Notes: generated from the sequence alone by a model not told the origin. A stretch of 64,000 nucleotides of DNA from Microbulbifer variabilis (GCF_023716485.1 NZ_CP092418.1:3373501-3437500), one strand, 5' to 3'. Counted from the stretch's first letter, positions 18,277 through 28,873 are shown. Translations and numbers: made by a program.

Positions 18277-19854
18277 TTACTCCCACTCGATGGTAGCCGG
18301 TGGCTTGCTCGATACATCGTAAGCCACGCGGGAGATATGCTCTATCTCATTAATAATGCGGTTGGAGACTTTCTCAATCAACTCGTAGGGCAAATGCGCC
18401 CAACGCGCCGTCATAAAGTCCACGGTTTCCACGGCTCGAAGCGCCACTACATATTCATAGCGGCGGCCATCGCCCACCACACCAACCGATTTCACCGGCA
18501 GGAATACCACAAATGCCTGACTGGTTTTGCGGTACCAATCAGCCTTGTGCAACTCCTCGATAAAGATGGCGTCTGCCTCGCGTAAGATATCGGCGTACTC
18601 TCTCTTTACCTCGCCGAGAATGCGAACGCCCAGGCCCGGTCCCGGGAAGGGGTGGCGGTAAACCATATCGTAAGGCAGGCCCAACTCCAGGCCGATTTTG
18701 CGCACTTCATCTTTAAACAGCTCACGCAGTGGTTCCACCAGTTCAAACTGCATATCTTCCGGTAAGCCGCCCACGTTGTGGTGAGACTTGATTACATGGG
18801 CTTTGCCCGTTTTGGCGGCGGCAGATTCGATCACATCTGGATAAATAGTACCCTGAGCCAGGAACCTCACATCCTGCAATTTGGACGCTTCTCGATCGAA
18901 AATCTCGATAAAGGTATTGCCGATAATTTTGCGCTTGGCTTCAGGCTCATCCACACCTGCCAGACGTGAGAGGAAATCCTCTTCCGCATCGGCGCGAACA
19001 ACCCGCACGCCCATATTGTCGGCAAACATTTGCATCACCTGATCGCCCTCATTTTTGCGCAACAGGCCGTTGTCCACAAAAACACAGGTCAGCTGATCGC
19101 CAATAGCCTTGTGCAGCAGTGCCGCCACCACAGAGCTGTCGACACCACCGGAGAGACCCAGCAATACCTTGCCATCACCCACCTGTTCGCGCACTTTGGC
19201 AATGGAGTCCTCGATAATATTGGCCGGGGTCCAGAGCTTTTCACAACCGCAGATATCAATGACAAAGTGTTCATAGATGCGCATACCCTGCAGGGTATGT
19301 GTCACTTCCGGGTGGAACTGTACCCCAAAGAAGTTCTTGTCGGCGGAGTACATACCAGCAATGGGGCAGGAATCGGTGGAGGCCATCAGCGCAAAGCCTT
19401 CCGGCATTTGCACGACTTTGTCGCCGTGGCTCATCCATACATCCAGCAGCGCCTCACCTTCATCGTTGAGGTGATCTTTGATATCGCGCAGCAGATTGGA
19501 AGTGCCCTCTACTTTTACCTGGGCGTAGCCAAACTCGCGGACGTTACTTCCCTGTACGGCACCACCTAGCTGGTGTGCCATGGTCTGCATGCCATAGCAA
19601 ATCCCCAGAACAGGCACGCCCAAGCTGTAAACCACTTCTGGCGCGCGGGGAGAGCCCTCTTCCGGTACAGATTCGGGCCCACCGGCCAGGATAATACCTT
19701 TCGGGTTATATTCACGGATCTCTTCTTCGCTCATGTCGAAGGCGCGAATTTCGGAAAAAACACCCAGCTCGCGCACTCGGCGGGCGATCAATTGGGTGTA
19801 CTGGGACCCAAAGTCGAGGATCAGAATTCGACTGGAGTGGATATCTTGGCTCAT
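18277..19854 (-). CDS. guaA: GMP synthase (glutamine-hydrolysing) GuaA
   Basis: A 525-residue two-domain enzyme that amidates XMP to GMP. The glutaminase domain (about 1-205) has the nucleophile Cys86 in [17 protein letters not shown] and a catalytic His/Glu in FHPEVTHT. The ATP-pyrophosphatase domain has the P-loop [14 protein letters not shown] (about 230-245). The C-terminal dimerisation region ends with PPATIEWE, the family's usual terminus. Length is standard. It lies 87 bases downstream of guaB and the two form a purine operon, though a strong hairpin lies between them. Confidence 0.97.
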   Translation of the reverse strand: MSQDIHSSRILILDFGSQYTQLIARRVRELGVFSEIRAFDMSEEEIREYNPKGIILAGGPESVPEEGSPRAPEVVYSLGVPVLGICYGMQTMAHQLGGAVQGSNVREFGYAQVKVEGTSNLLRDIKDHLNDEGEALLDVWMSHGDKVVQMPEGFALMASTDSCPIAGMYSADKNFFGVQFHPEVTHTLQGMRIYEHFVIDICGCEKLWTPANIIEDSIAKVREQVGDGKVLLGLSGGVDSSVVAALLHKAIGDQLTCVFVDNGLLRKNEGDQVMQMFADNMGVRVVRADAEEDFLSRLAGVDEPEAKRKIIGNTFIEIFDREASKLQDVRFLAQGTIYPDVIESAAAKTGKAHVIKSHHNVGGLPEDMQFELVEPLRELFKDEVRKIGLELGLPYDMVYRHPFPGPGLGVRILGEVKREYADILREADAIFIEELHKADWYRKTSQAFVVFLPVKSVGVVGDGRRYEYVVALRAVETVDFMTARWAHLPYELIEKVSNRIINEIEHISRVAYDVSSKPPATIEWE

Positions 19855-19882
19855 GATTGACTCATTAACAGAATAAATAACG

Positions 19883-19909
19883 GCAAACGGACCTGAAAGG
19901 TCCGTTTGC
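19883..19909 (-). terminator. Hairpin between guaB and guaA
   Basis: A perfect 12-bp stem (gcaaacggacct / aggtccgtttgc) with a 3-base loop, followed on the minus strand by cgttatttattc. It could be a partial terminator, a processing site or a stabilising hairpin that sets the guaB:guaA ratio. Confidence 0.6.
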
Positions 19910-19941
19910 GGCTTGGTACTGAAAGTTGTTCACCGAGGGGC

Positions 19942-21438
19942 TTAGCGTCCGCCCACCGGGTAGTTGGGCGCCTCTTTGGTAATCTGCACATCGTGTACAT
20001 GGGACTCACCCATGCCGGCGGCAGTTACCCGCACAAATTCCGGACGGGTGCGCATGGTTTCAATATCCAAACTACCGGTATAACCCATAGCAGAGCGCAG
20101 GCCACCGAGCATCTGGTGCACAATGGCAGACAGAGGGCCTTTATAAGGGACGCGCCCTTCAATACCTTCCGGGACCAGTTTTTCAGCGCCCTTGCTGGCA
20201 TCCTGGAAGTAGCGATCGGAGGAGCCCTGAGTGCGCGCCATGGCACCGAGGGAGCCCATACCGCGATAGGACTTGTAAGTACGCCCTTGGTATAGCTCCA
20301 CCTCACCCGGCGCCTCTTCGGTACCGGCAAACATAGAGCCCATCATTACGGAAGAAGCACCCGCAACAATTGCCTTGGAAATATCACCGGAATAGCGGAT
20401 GCCACCATCGGCGATCATGGGTACCCCTGTTCCTTTAAGCGCAGTGGAAACCTCAGCAATTGCCGTTACCTGGGGCACACCGATACCCGTTACGATTCGG
20501 GTGGTGCAAATAGAGCCGGGGCCAATACCCACCTTCACAGCATCCGCACCAGCTTCAACCAATGCGCGCGCGGCGTCGCCAGTGGCAATATTGCCGCCAA
20601 TTACATCCACCTGAGGATGCATTTCCTTAATGCGACGCACGCGATCAATTACGTTGCGGGAATGGCCGTGGGCAGTATCCACAACCAACACATCCACACC
20701 GGCCTCTACCAGAGCCGCTACGCGATCATCGGTGTCAGGACTGGTGCCCACTGATGCGCCAACACGCAGGCGACCATCGGAATCTTTACAGGAGTTTGGG
20801 TACTGCTCTGCCTTATTAAAGTCTTTAACGGTAATCAGGCCACGCAACTCAAAATCATCGTTCACAACGAGTACTTTCTCGATGCGGTGCTTGTGCAGCA
20901 ATTCGCGCACATGATCAGAAGAGGCATCTTCGTGTGCAGTTACCAGGCGCTCCTTTGGCGTCATAACACTGGCAACACTCACATCCAGGTCGGTAAGGAA
21001 GCGAACATCGCGGCTGGTAACAATACCCACCAGATCTCCTTTATCCATTACCGGAACACCGGAAATATTGTGATGGGTTGTCAGGGCGATCAATTCACGC
21101 ACGGTGGCATCCGACTCGATCGTAATCGGGTCTTTTACCACACCGGCTTCAAATTTTTTCACCGCACGCACCGCAAGAGCCTGTTCTTCAATGGACATGC
21201 TCTTGTGAATAATGCCGATACCACCTTCCTGTGCCAGGGCAATTGCCAGGCGCGCTTCCGTTACTGTATCCATAGCAGCGGAGACAATGGGAATATTCAG
21301 GGTGATATTGCGGGACAGCTGGGTTTTAAGGCTGACATCCTTGGCGGTCACCTCGGAATAACCGGGCACAAGTAGGACGTCGTCGAAAGTGAGGGCTTCG
21401 CGCGCGATGCGCAGATTGGATTCAGACATTGTTGACAC
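19942..21438 (-). CDS. guaB: Inosine-5'-monophosphate dehydrogenase GuaB
   Basis: A 498-residue enzyme that oxidises IMP to XMP with NAD+. The catalytic loop [20 protein letters not shown], the flap region [10 protein letters not shown] and two CBS domains (about 95-210, including [19 protein letters not shown]) are intact. I keep the GTG at 21438, which has GAGG five bases upstream; the ATG at 21429 three codons later is an alternative but its ribosome site is too distant. guaA follows in the same operon. A -10 TATAAT box precedes the gene. Confidence 0.96.
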   Translation of the reverse strand: MSTMSESNLRIAREALTFDDVLLVPGYSEVTAKDVSLKTQLSRNITLNIPIVSAAMDTVTEARLAIALAQEGGIGIIHKSMSIEEQALAVRAVKKFEAGVVKDPITIESDATVRELIALTTHHNISGVPVMDKGDLVGIVTSRDVRFLTDLDVSVASVMTPKERLVTAHEDASSDHVRELLHKHRIEKVLVVNDDFELRGLITVKDFNKAEQYPNSCKDSDGRLRVGASVGTSPDTDDRVAALVEAGVDVLVVDTAHGHSRNVIDRVRRIKEMHPQVDVIGGNIATGDAARALVEAGADAVKVGIGPGSICTTRIVTGIGVPQVTAIAEVSTALKGTGVPMIADGGIRYSGDISKAIVAGASSVMMGSMFAGTEEAPGEVELYQGRTYKSYRGMGSLGAMARTQGSSDRYFQDASKGAEKLVPEGIEGRVPYKGPLSAIVHQMLGGLRSAMGYTGSLDIETMRTRPEFVRVTAAGMGESHVHDVQITKEAPNYPVGGR

Positions 21439-21474
21439 TCAAACCTCGAATAGGCGGGATTGGGTATCGGCGCG

Positions 21475-21502
21475 ATTATACCTCTCAGGAATAAAAGCGC
21501 AA
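21475..21502 (-). promoter_or_regulatory. Candidate sigma-70 promoter of guaB
   Basis: On the minus strand TTGCGC (21497-21502) and a perfect TATAAT (21475-21480) are 16 bases apart, and the -10 box is followed by a GC-rich discriminator (cgcgcc). It lies 37 bases upstream of the guaB start. Confidence 0.55.
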
Positions 21503-21601
21503 ATGGCATTTCATAGAAAATCAGATTTAACGAGTAAAGCACTTTACCTATAAAGGGGATACTGCAATATTGCTCCGCCAGTTTTCACTTGAGAGGCACA
21601 G

Positions 21602-22954
21602 ATGCAATCCAGCCCAGCAACTCCCAACAGCAAACGCAGTGTCCTGTCGGTAAGCGATTTGAACCGGGAGGTGAAACAGCTGCTGGAGGGCAGCATTCCA
21701 CTACTGTGGATCAGCGGGGAAATCTCCAATTTTACTGTGCCCAGCTCCGGCCACTGGTATTTTAGCTTGAAAGATGCCCGCGCCCAGGTGCGCTGTGCCA
21801 TGTTTCGCGGGCGCAACCGCAGTGTGGCTTTTCGCCCACAAAACGGCCGCGAAGTGCTGATCCGTGCACGGGTTAGCCTCTATGAGGGCCGCGGTGAATT
21901 CCAGTTGATCGTGGAACATATGGAGGAAGCCGGCTTCGGCGCCCTGATGCGCCAACTGGAACAACTCAAAGCCAAATTACAGGCCGAAGGGCTATTCGAC
22001 AGCGCCCGAAAACGCGCCCTGCCCTATTTGCCCACCAATATTGGCATTATCACTTCCCCGACTGGTGCCGCGATTCGCGATATGATCCATGTATTGGGTC
22101 GACGCCACCCTGGAGCGCGAATTGAACTCTGGCCAGTGGCTGTACAAGGCCAGGGAGCGGCGCAACAAATCGCCGGCGCTATTGGAAAAGCTGGCCGCAG
22201 CGGTCGCCACGACCTACTTATCGTGGGGCGTGGCGGCGGCTCTTTGGAGGATCTCTGGCCTTTCAATGAGGAGGTTGTTGCGCGAGCCTTGGCCACCTGC
22301 CCCATTCCCACAATTTCTGCGGTAGGCCACGAAACAGACACGACCGTTTCCGATCTGGCTGCCGATCTACGCGCACCCACCCCCTCAGCAGCAGCGGAAA
22401 TTGCCAGTGCAAATGCCGCTGAGTTATATCAACGGCTGGAAAATAGTAGGCTTCGATTATATAGGGCCATACAGCAGCAGGTTCGCCACTTACAGCAGAA
22501 AATTATGTTGAGCCGTAATCGTTTACGCCACCCGCGTGAACAACTGCAAAACCGCTCGCAACGCCTGGACCACCTGGAGATGCGCCTATTGGCCGCAGGC
22601 CAGCAGCAAATTCAGCAGCGCCGCAACCAATTGGCAGCAGCTCAGCGGGCCTTTACCCACTACCAACCCCAGAGGCAATTACAGAAAAAAGGAGAACAGC
22701 TGAAATTTGTGCAAAGCACTTTGCAACGCGCGGCTGAGCGCCTTTTGCTGCAAAAAGCTGACAGGCTCAACCACCAAGCGCAGTTACTTCACAATGTGAG
22801 CCCACTGGCTGTTTTACAGCGCGGCTATGCTATTGCCAAGGATTCCCAAGGTAAACCTCTAAAAGACAGCCGCACGCTCGAAATAAACCAGGAAATTGAA
22901 GTTCAATTGGCCCGGGGTCACTTTTCCGCCAAGGTAGAGAACATCAGTCACTAA
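21602..22954 (+). CDS. xseA: Exodeoxyribonuclease VII large subunit XseA
   Basis: A 450-residue single-strand exonuclease subunit. The N-terminal OB-fold (about 12-110, with VSDLNREVKQLLEG and GHWYFSLKDARAQVRCAMF) and the catalytic core (GIITSPTGAAIRDM, IVGRGGGSLEDLWPFNEE, ISAVGHETDTTVSDLAADLRAPTPSAAAE) are intact, followed by a long Gln-rich coiled coil and a C-terminal VLQRGYAIAKD segment. It works with XseB, which is not in this window. GAGAGG lies six bases before the ATG. It is divergent from guaB, a common arrangement in this class of bacteria. Confidence 0.95.
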   Translation: MQSSPATPNSKRSVLSVSDLNREVKQLLEGSIPLLWISGEISNFTVPSSGHWYFSLKDARAQVRCAMFRGRNRSVAFRPQNGREVLIRARVSLYEGRGEFQLIVEHMEEAGFGALMRQLEQLKAKLQAEGLFDSARKRALPYLPTNIGIITSPTGAAIRDMIHVLGRRHPGARIELWPVAVQGQGAAQQIAGAIGKAGRSGRHDLLIVGRGGGSLEDLWPFNEEVVARALATCPIPTISAVGHETDTTVSDLAADLRAPTPSAAAEIASANAAELYQRLENSRLRLYRAIQQQVRHLQQKIMLSRNRLRHPREQLQNRSQRLDHLEMRLLAAGQQQIQQRRNQLAAAQRAFTHYQPQRQLQKKGEQLKFVQSTLQRAAERLLLQKADRLNHQAQLLHNVSPLAVLQRGYAIAKDSQGKPLKDSRTLEINQEIEVQLARGHFSAKVENISH

Positions 22955-23020
22955 AACCAGAAAATGGGCTGAAGAGGCACGACACTATAATCCACACATA
23001 GAGAGCTTTTGGAGCTATCT

Positions 23021-25336
23021 ATGAGGTGCCGTTATAAAGCTATCAGCCCCTATTGCTGGATTTTTTTATACTTTTTTATACTAATTCTCGCACTTGCCGG
23101 ATGCTCCCCAAAAGCACCCGAAGATTCAGAGAAGTCAGGTACTTTACAACCTACGGCCTCTTCAGAAAGTAGCCCTCAGGCAAATACCCCAACCGAGGAG
23201 AAAAAAAGTCCTACTGTTATTCCTGCAAAAGAACAACAGGTCAATTACATTGAAACCGGGGACCTCAAGGAAATAAAAAAACACGGCACCATCCGCTTCG
23301 TGAACTTGACCGGAGCAGCGGAAAACCTATTACCTAGAGACGGAGTAGTCAGCCTGCGCCACTTCGAGCTGGGAAATAAACTCGCCGACCAATTAAAGCT
23401 GGAGGCCAAGTGGATTAAGGCCCCAACCCCCGACAAAGCAGTAGAAATGCTAATTGCCGGTGAAGCTGATGTCATTGCCTATAACCTAACAGTGACCGAT
23501 GCGCGAAAGAAAATCATTGACTTCAGCGTACCCATGCGCCAATCCCGCCTGCAGCTAGTTACTGGCCCTTCCGGTCCAGATATTAGCGACCCGAGCAAAC
23601 TTAACGATGTTGAATTAATTGTTCCGCAGGGCTCTGCCAATATAGAAGCTGCGCAACAATTAATTGCCAAATATCCTGATGCGAAACTTTCTGTGCGTGA
23701 ATTTGTTATTCACGGTAATCGCGATGGTTTGATCGATATGCTCAATATGAAAAATAATCGGGTCGCGATTCTCGAGAACTTTTCTGCGGAGGATTTACGC
23801 AACTATAGGGACGACTTACGCCTAGGGGCTTATGTTAGCGAGATGCAGAATATCGCCTGGGGAATGCGCAAAGACACTAAGCGACTCAATTCCACAGTGG
23901 ATAACTTTATTACTCGCAATCTGGTGAAGGCCCAGGAAGAGCGCATCACCGACTGGAAGGGCATTAAAAAATCTGGTGTTATTCGCTTGCTTACTTATAA
24001 CGGCCCCACGACCTACTTTATTTGGAAAGGTCTGTTAATGGGTTTTGACTATGAATTGGCGAAAGCCTTCGCAGACAAACACAAACTGCAGCTACAAATT
24101 ATTGTGGTGCCGTATGAAGAGAGCTTAGCGGACTGGCTCAGGGCCGGACGCGGGGATTTTGCCGGATCGGAACTCAATATCACCTCATCCTATGAGCCAA
24201 AAGGGATGGTATTCACCAAGCCCTATGTAGAGTCAGCAGAGCAAATCATAAGTAGCAAAAATAAACCCCCAATCGAAAAAATTCAGGACCTGAGCGGCCG
24301 AAAACTCACTCTACGTGCCTACTCTTCTTTTATTGACACAGCTAAAACTCTGCGAGACGCAGGTATTGACGTAGAAGTTCAGGTTGCACCGCCGGATATG
24401 TCCCAATCACAAATTTTCTCTTTGATCTCGGACGGTCTAATCGATGCCACCATTTCAAATTCTGGGCGCGCAAAAATTGAGGCTTCAGTACAGCCCAATT
24501 TGGTACTAGGTACGTTACTCGGGGACCCCCAGCCCCAAGGCTGGCTGGTTCTACGCCAGAACTGGCATCTACTGAAGAACCTCAATAAATTTATCGAGGG
24601 CTATAGAAAAACTGCGAAGTATAAAAAACAGTATGCGGCCTACTTTGAGCCCAACAAACGCTTTATGCAGAGGGTTAGCACCCGAATAATCCCAGGAGAA
24701 AACCTCTCCCCCTATGATGACCTGGTAAAAGAATCGGCTTATAAATATGATTTTGACTGGCGCATGATCGTTGCACAAATGTGGCAGGAAAGTAATTTCA
24801 ATCCAAAAGCGGTTTCACCGGTTGGTGCACAAGGTCTGATGCAGGTAATGCCGGCAACCGCAGAGGAAATGGGATTTCCACCCCCACTATTTGAACCGGA
24901 GCGCGCCATTAAAGCCGGTGTGAAATATATGGACTGGGTCAGAGACCGGTTTAACCCCTCCCTGCCCACGGTAAACAAACTCTGGTTCACTCTAGCCTCA
25001 TACAACGCTGGTTATGGCCACCTTCTCGATGCACAGCGCCTCGCCAAGCAGTTGGGCCTAGACCCCAATGTCTGGTTCGACAATGTAGAAGTAGCCATGT
25101 TAAAGCTGGCCCAACCCCAGTATTTTAAGCGTGCGCGTTATGGCTATGTAAGGGGATCGGAGCCTGTGCAATATGTGCGTAACATCAGCAATCTCTACAA
25201 GGCCTATGTAGAAATGATGAGCGACGATGCCAGTGTGGCTGTGCCCCTACAGAAAGCACCGGGTATCAGCTATTGCTCGCCACTCCACACCCCAGAGGGG
25301 GTTATCCAACAGATACCCAATTACTCCGCTCCGTAG
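23021..25336 (+). CDS. MltF-like lytic transglycosylase with two solute-binding domains
   Basis: This 771-residue lipoprotein has a signal ending in a lipobox (LALAGCSP). Two tandem solute-binding (SBP_bac_3-like) domains follow: about 80-300 (starting IKKHGTIRFVNL) and about 308-530 (starting GIKKSGVIRLLTYNGPTTYF). The C-terminal lysozyme-like SLT domain (about 555-710) has the catalytic Glu590 in WQESNFNPKA and GAQGLMQVMPATA. MltF of E. coli (about 520 residues) has only one binding domain, so the duplication is notable. The enzyme would cut peptidoglycan at the outer membrane, possibly controlled by ligands. I chose the ATG at 23021, six bases after GGAG. Confidence 0.9.
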   Translation: MRCRYKAISPYCWIFLYFFILILALAGCSPKAPEDSEKSGTLQPTASSESSPQANTPTEEKKSPTVIPAKEQQVNYIETGDLKEIKKHGTIRFVNLTGAAENLLPRDGVVSLRHFELGNKLADQLKLEAKWIKAPTPDKAVEMLIAGEADVIAYNLTVTDARKKIIDFSVPMRQSRLQLVTGPSGPDISDPSKLNDVELIVPQGSANIEAAQQLIAKYPDAKLSVREFVIHGNRDGLIDMLNMKNNRVAILENFSAEDLRNYRDDLRLGAYVSEMQNIAWGMRKDTKRLNSTVDNFITRNLVKAQEERITDWKGIKKSGVIRLLTYNGPTTYFIWKGLLMGFDYELAKAFADKHKLQLQIIVVPYEESLADWLRAGRGDFAGSELNITSSYEPKGMVFTKPYVESAEQIISSKNKPPIEKIQDLSGRKLTLRAYSSFIDTAKTLRDAGIDVEVQVAPPDMSQSQIFSLISDGLIDATISNSGRAKIEASVQPNLVLGTLLGDPQPQGWLVLRQNWHLLKNLNKFIEGYRKTAKYKKQYAAYFEPNKRFMQRVSTRIIPGENLSPYDDLVKESAYKYDFDWRMIVAQMWQESNFNPKAVSPVGAQGLMQVMPATAEEMGFPPPLFEPERAIKAGVKYMDWVRDRFNPSLPTVNKLWFTLASYNAGYGHLLDAQRLAKQLGLDPNVWFDNVEVAMLKLAQPQYFKRARYGYVRGSEPVQYVRNISNLYKAYVEMMSDDASVAVPLQKAPGISYCSPLHTPEGVIQQIPNYSAP

Positions 25337-25361
25337 GCTACCAACGTAGATTTTCTAAAAA

Positions 25362-26339
25362 TCATAAGGTGAGCACAATTTTCCCAACGATCTTGCCAGA
25401 CTCAAGAAGCCGATGTGCTTCGGCAACCTCCTCCAAAGGGAAGCGCGCAGCAATCTGAGGGTGAATTTTACCAGTTTCTATTAATGGCCAAACTTGTGAT
25501 TCCAAAGAGTGTGCAATACTGGCCTTAACCTGTGTGGATCTTGGCCTTAAGGTCGAGCCGGTAAGGGAAAGCCGCTTTAACATCACCGGTAACATATTCA
25601 CTTCGACTCTGGCTCCCTGCAGATAGGCGATATTCACGATACGGCCATCATTCGCAGCCACTTGAATATTACGATCAATATAGCTACCACCCACCATATC
25701 CAGAATCACATCCGCTCCATGTCCTGAAGTAGCTTCTTTTACTGCCTGTACAAAATCTTCTTCCCGGTAATTTATTGCTTGCTCGGCGCCGAGTTGCACA
25801 CAAGCCACACATTTTTCTGCGGAACCGGCTGTGGCGAAAACCCTAGCTCCCAGCTGGTGTGCCAACTGAATAGCGGTAGTGCCAATACCCGAGCTACCGC
25901 CATGTACCAAGAAGATCTCTCCACTTTTCAAACGAGCCCGATCAAATACATTGGCCCAAACCGTGAAGAAAGTCTCCGGTAATGTCGCAGCCTCCACCAT
26001 AGACAAAGAACCGGGTATTGGTAGGCACTGCCCTTCTGGAACCGTCACAAAATCCGCATATCCGCCGCCATTAGTTAGGGCACAGATCTTATCGCCAACT
26101 TGCCAGCGTTCAACGCCTTCACCCACAGCGGCCACCCGACCGGAAACTTCAAGCCCAAGAATAGGTGAGGCACCTGGAGGCGGTGGGTAATGACCATTGC
26201 GCTGAACGATATCGGGACGATTGACACCAGCGGCAGCTACCTCAACCAACACTTCACCTGGGGCGACCTCCGGTCTGGGCAGGTCCGTCAACTGCATGAC
26301 CTCGGGGCCTCCATATTCCGGTAGATCAATAGCACGCAT
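25362..26339 (-). CDS. NAD(P)H-quinone oxidoreductase, PIG3/Qor type
   Basis: A 325-residue medium-chain dehydrogenase/reductase without the zinc-binding motifs. It has an N-terminal GroES-like domain (about 1-130, with VAAAGVNRPDIVQRNGHYPPPPGA) and a Rossmann domain with HGGSSGIGTTAIQLA (about 145-160) and the NADPH-binding AGSAEKC region. The N-terminal PPPPGASPILGLEVSG motif is typical of TP53I3 (PIG3)-like quinone oxidoreductases. It would reduce quinones in the cytoplasm with NADPH. It is convergent with the MltF-like gene and is not obviously in an operon. Confidence 0.9.
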   Translation of the reverse strand: MRAIDLPEYGGPEVMQLTDLPRPEVAPGEVLVEVAAAGVNRPDIVQRNGHYPPPPGASPILGLEVSGRVAAVGEGVERWQVGDKICALTNGGGYADFVTVPEGQCLPIPGSLSMVEAATLPETFFTVWANVFDRARLKSGEIFLVHGGSSGIGTTAIQLAHQLGARVFATAGSAEKCVACVQLGAEQAINYREEDFVQAVKEATSGHGADVILDMVGGSYIDRNIQVAANDGRIVNIAYLQGARVEVNMLPVMLKRLSLTGSTLRPRSTQVKASIAHSLESQVWPLIETGKIHPQIAARFPLEEVAEAHRLLESGKIVGKIVLTL

Positions 26340-26471
26340 TATTCGCTCCTTTATCCTTTAAATTCTTCACGACCCGATTCAGTGATGGCGACAAACCCTG
26401 AAACCATCAGAGAGATATTGAGCACTACTGTACCGCTAATAGGAGGGAATTACAGGAGGGTAAAAGCAATG

Positions 26472-26528
26472 TGGCCGGGAACACTTGCACAAATCACCGA
26501 AAGATCCTGTATGCAAGTGGCCCGGCCA
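26472..26528. repeat. Long imperfect inverted repeat downstream of the TonB receptor
   Basis: Arms TGGCCGGGAACACTTGCA (26472-26489) and TGCAAGTGGCCCGGCCA (26512-26528) pair almost perfectly, with one bulged or mismatched position, around a 22-base loop. It lies in the 245-base gap between the TonB-dependent receptor stop (26585) and the Qor-type gene start. It could act as a transcript end, but no U-tract follows immediately on either strand. Confidence 0.7.
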
Positions 26529-26584
26529 AGAAATGCATTAACTGAGAGCCAATATCTCAATTAATTCCAAAAGTGAGTTGCGAT

Positions 26585-28873
26585 TTAAAGCTCGTATAGG
26601 AACTCCACTCCCATCACACGGCCTTTATTCAGTGGTGTGAAACTGGCGCCAATTCCTCCCATAACAGGAGGTAACTGGGTATTGTTACCCTCCGCCATTT
26701 CATCCAGCATATTCTTGCCGAACAACGAAACCGTATAGCTTCCATTATCCGGTGTATAGCCGATGCTGAAATCCAGCATATCCACTTCTGACAACATGCC
26801 ACGATTGTCATCGGTGTAAGGAGCTTCATCTCTATGATTAAAATTCACACGAGAAGTCAGGGTGCCGAAGGCGCCTAACTGCAAGTCGTGGATAAAGCCC
26901 ATGCCGTAGGTCCAGGGGGCCAGACGCGGAATCTCAAGACCGAGATCGGTACTATCTACAAGTCCATCGCCATTTAGATCACCCAGCACCTTATCGTAGT
27001 CACCGTCAACATAGCCAACATTAAAGGTAAACAGCAGATTTTCACTAAGGGCCGCCATAGCCTCCAACTCGGCCCCGCGGATGGTGGCATCGGCAGTATT
27101 GCGGATGATTTGTGCAACCCCTGTTACCGCATCAGGAAGGTTTTCCTCACGCTGCATATCATCGATAGTATTGTGGAATACCGCCATATTGGTGCGTAGA
27201 CGCCCATCCAGCCAATCCACTTTTGCGCCAATCTCGAAGCTGCTCTGCTCCTCTTGATCGGTAACCTGTGGAGAATAAGGCCTTTCAGTTAAAGGATTAA
27301 TTCCTGCATTGCGGAAATTGTAACCGCCGCTGCGGAAGCCCTTGGTCCAGAAGGTATACAGCTGAGTATCATCGGAGACGGACCACTGCAGGCCCACCTT
27401 GGGCGTAAAGGCATTCCAACTCTCGCTATCTTTATAGTCGTAGCCTGCACAGCCATCTAAAGAGCAGAGGTTCAGGGGAATAGAGGCTATCTTGGCATCT
27501 TTTTTCTCACTGGAGTAGCGCCCCCCCAAGGTCAAAACCCAAGCTTCATTTAAGTCAATATCCGCCTGGGCAAATACGCCATAAGTGCTGTGATCCTGTT
27601 CACCGCCTCCCGTCCAGTCAATTGTCCCGAAACTTAAAAGACGATTCTCCAAGTAGGTGACATCCTGGCTAAACCAGTAAACACCAGTAGTCAGAGCAGT
27701 GCGACCAAAACGCCCAGAGTAGCGCAGCTCATTACTAAGCTGGCTCTGATCCACACTGGAATCAGCATGGAACAGCGTAACCGGTAGAGAGTCGATATCA
27801 CCCAGCCCGTGAGCCTCATATTCCCTCCAGGCGAGAATATTGGTGATGGTGCCATCACCAAAGGCAACATCTTTATTGAACTCGGTAATAATCTGGCTCC
27901 ACTCATCTTTCTGGTAGCCTTCCTCATTTTGGGCCACCTCAAAAGAATCTCTGCCGTTATCCCAATCATCAATGCCAATTGACGCAGCGATCAGAGGGGC
28001 ACTTGGAGCAAATTGCAAACCTTCCCTAGTCTGAACATAAGTCGATTCATAACCGCGGTTCTGAGCCACCACACCATCAGAATCCATGCGGCCGTGCTCC
28101 ATACGCACCAATAGCTCCGCTGTGTCGCTCAGCTGGATACTAAAGCTTGGCCGAATAAACCAGCTGTCGGAAGCGCCGGCATTGTCGTTGTTAGTGGCAA
28201 CGTTTTCGAACCATCCGCGGTCGTCGTTGTAATAAACCGTTAAACGGCCGTTGACCGTATCGGAAATGGCGCCGTTAATGGAGCCGGCTGCGACAGTATC
28301 GAGATTGTCGGTGGTGGATATTTTAAAGCGTGTAGAAAATTCATCCGTGGGGCGGGCAGTCTTTATGACCACTGCACCACCAGTTACATTGCGGCCAAAC
28401 AGCAGGCCCTGTGGACCCCGCAAGACCTCAACACCTTCCAGGTCGAACAGGTCGGTCACCACACCAGCGTTCACACCCAGATACATACCGTCCACAAACA
28501 CACCGACGGTAGGATCAATAGAGGGAATAGAACTATTGATACCCAGGCCGCGTACCGTGAAGTTTGCGGTATTTTTTACCGTGCCCACATCTTCCAATTG
28601 AACATTGGGCATTTTGAAGGAAAGGCTTTGCAGGTCCTTGGTGTGCAGAGCCTCTAACTGATCGCCAGAATAGGCGGTGGCCGCTACAGGAACCTCCTGC
28701 AGGATTTCTGCATCGGCGCGTTTACGGGCGGTGACTTGCACCTCCTCCATTAGAGTACCTACCGAACCCTCAGCGGCAAAGCTGGGGGTCGCACCACTGG
28801 CCAACCAAAGAGTCGCTACAGAACAGGCGGAAAGCAGAGCGGAGTGCTGCTTAAATTTTGACGGACTTCCCAT
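26585..28873 (-). CDS. TonB-dependent outer-membrane receptor
   Basis: A 762-residue receptor that imports a large nutrient through the outer membrane using TonB energy. It has a signal peptide (about 1-33), a TonB-box-like segment (MEEVQVTARKR), a plug domain (about 58-165, with TVRGLGINSS and GPQGLLFGRNVTGGAVVI) and a beta barrel ending in VMGVEFLYEL with a terminal aromatic-rich strand. The plug resembles the siderophore/unknown-substrate receptor group common in marine gammaproteobacteria. No substrate-linked genes are adjacent. The ATG at 28873 follows GGAGAG by five bases. The ligand cannot be assigned. Confidence 0.93.
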   Translation of the reverse strand: MGSPSKFKQHSALLSACSVATLWLASGATPSFAAEGSVGTLMEEVQVTARKRADAEILQEVPVAATAYSGDQLEALHTKDLQSLSFKMPNVQLEDVGTVKNTANFTVRGLGINSSIPSIDPTVGVFVDGMYLGVNAGVVTDLFDLEGVEVLRGPQGLLFGRNVTGGAVVIKTARPTDEFSTRFKISTTDNLDTVAAGSINGAISDTVNGRLTVYYNDDRGWFENVATNNDNAGASDSWFIRPSFSIQLSDTAELLVRMEHGRMDSDGVVAQNRGYESTYVQTREGLQFAPSAPLIAASIGIDDWDNGRDSFEVAQNEEGYQKDEWSQIITEFNKDVAFGDGTITNILAWREYEAHGLGDIDSLPVTLFHADSSVDQSQLSNELRYSGRFGRTALTTGVYWFSQDVTYLENRLLSFGTIDWTGGGEQDHSTYGVFAQADIDLNEAWVLTLGGRYSSEKKDAKIASIPLNLCSLDGCAGYDYKDSESWNAFTPKVGLQWSVSDDTQLYTFWTKGFRSGGYNFRNAGINPLTERPYSPQVTDQEEQSSFEIGAKVDWLDGRLRTNMAVFHNTIDDMQREENLPDAVTGVAQIIRNTADATIRGAELEAMAALSENLLFTFNVGYVDGDYDKVLGDLNGDGLVDSTDLGLEIPRLAPWTYGMGFIHDLQLGAFGTLTSRVNFNHRDEAPYTDDNRGMLSEVDMLDFSIGYTPDNGSYTVSLFGKNMLDEMAEGNNTQLPPVMGGIGASFTPLNKGRVMGVEFLYEL

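Noticed and set aside
26382..26564. 60-codon frame between the Qor-type and TonB-receptor genes
   Set aside because: It is contained in an inverted-repeat region, has no ribosome site and no recognisable family.
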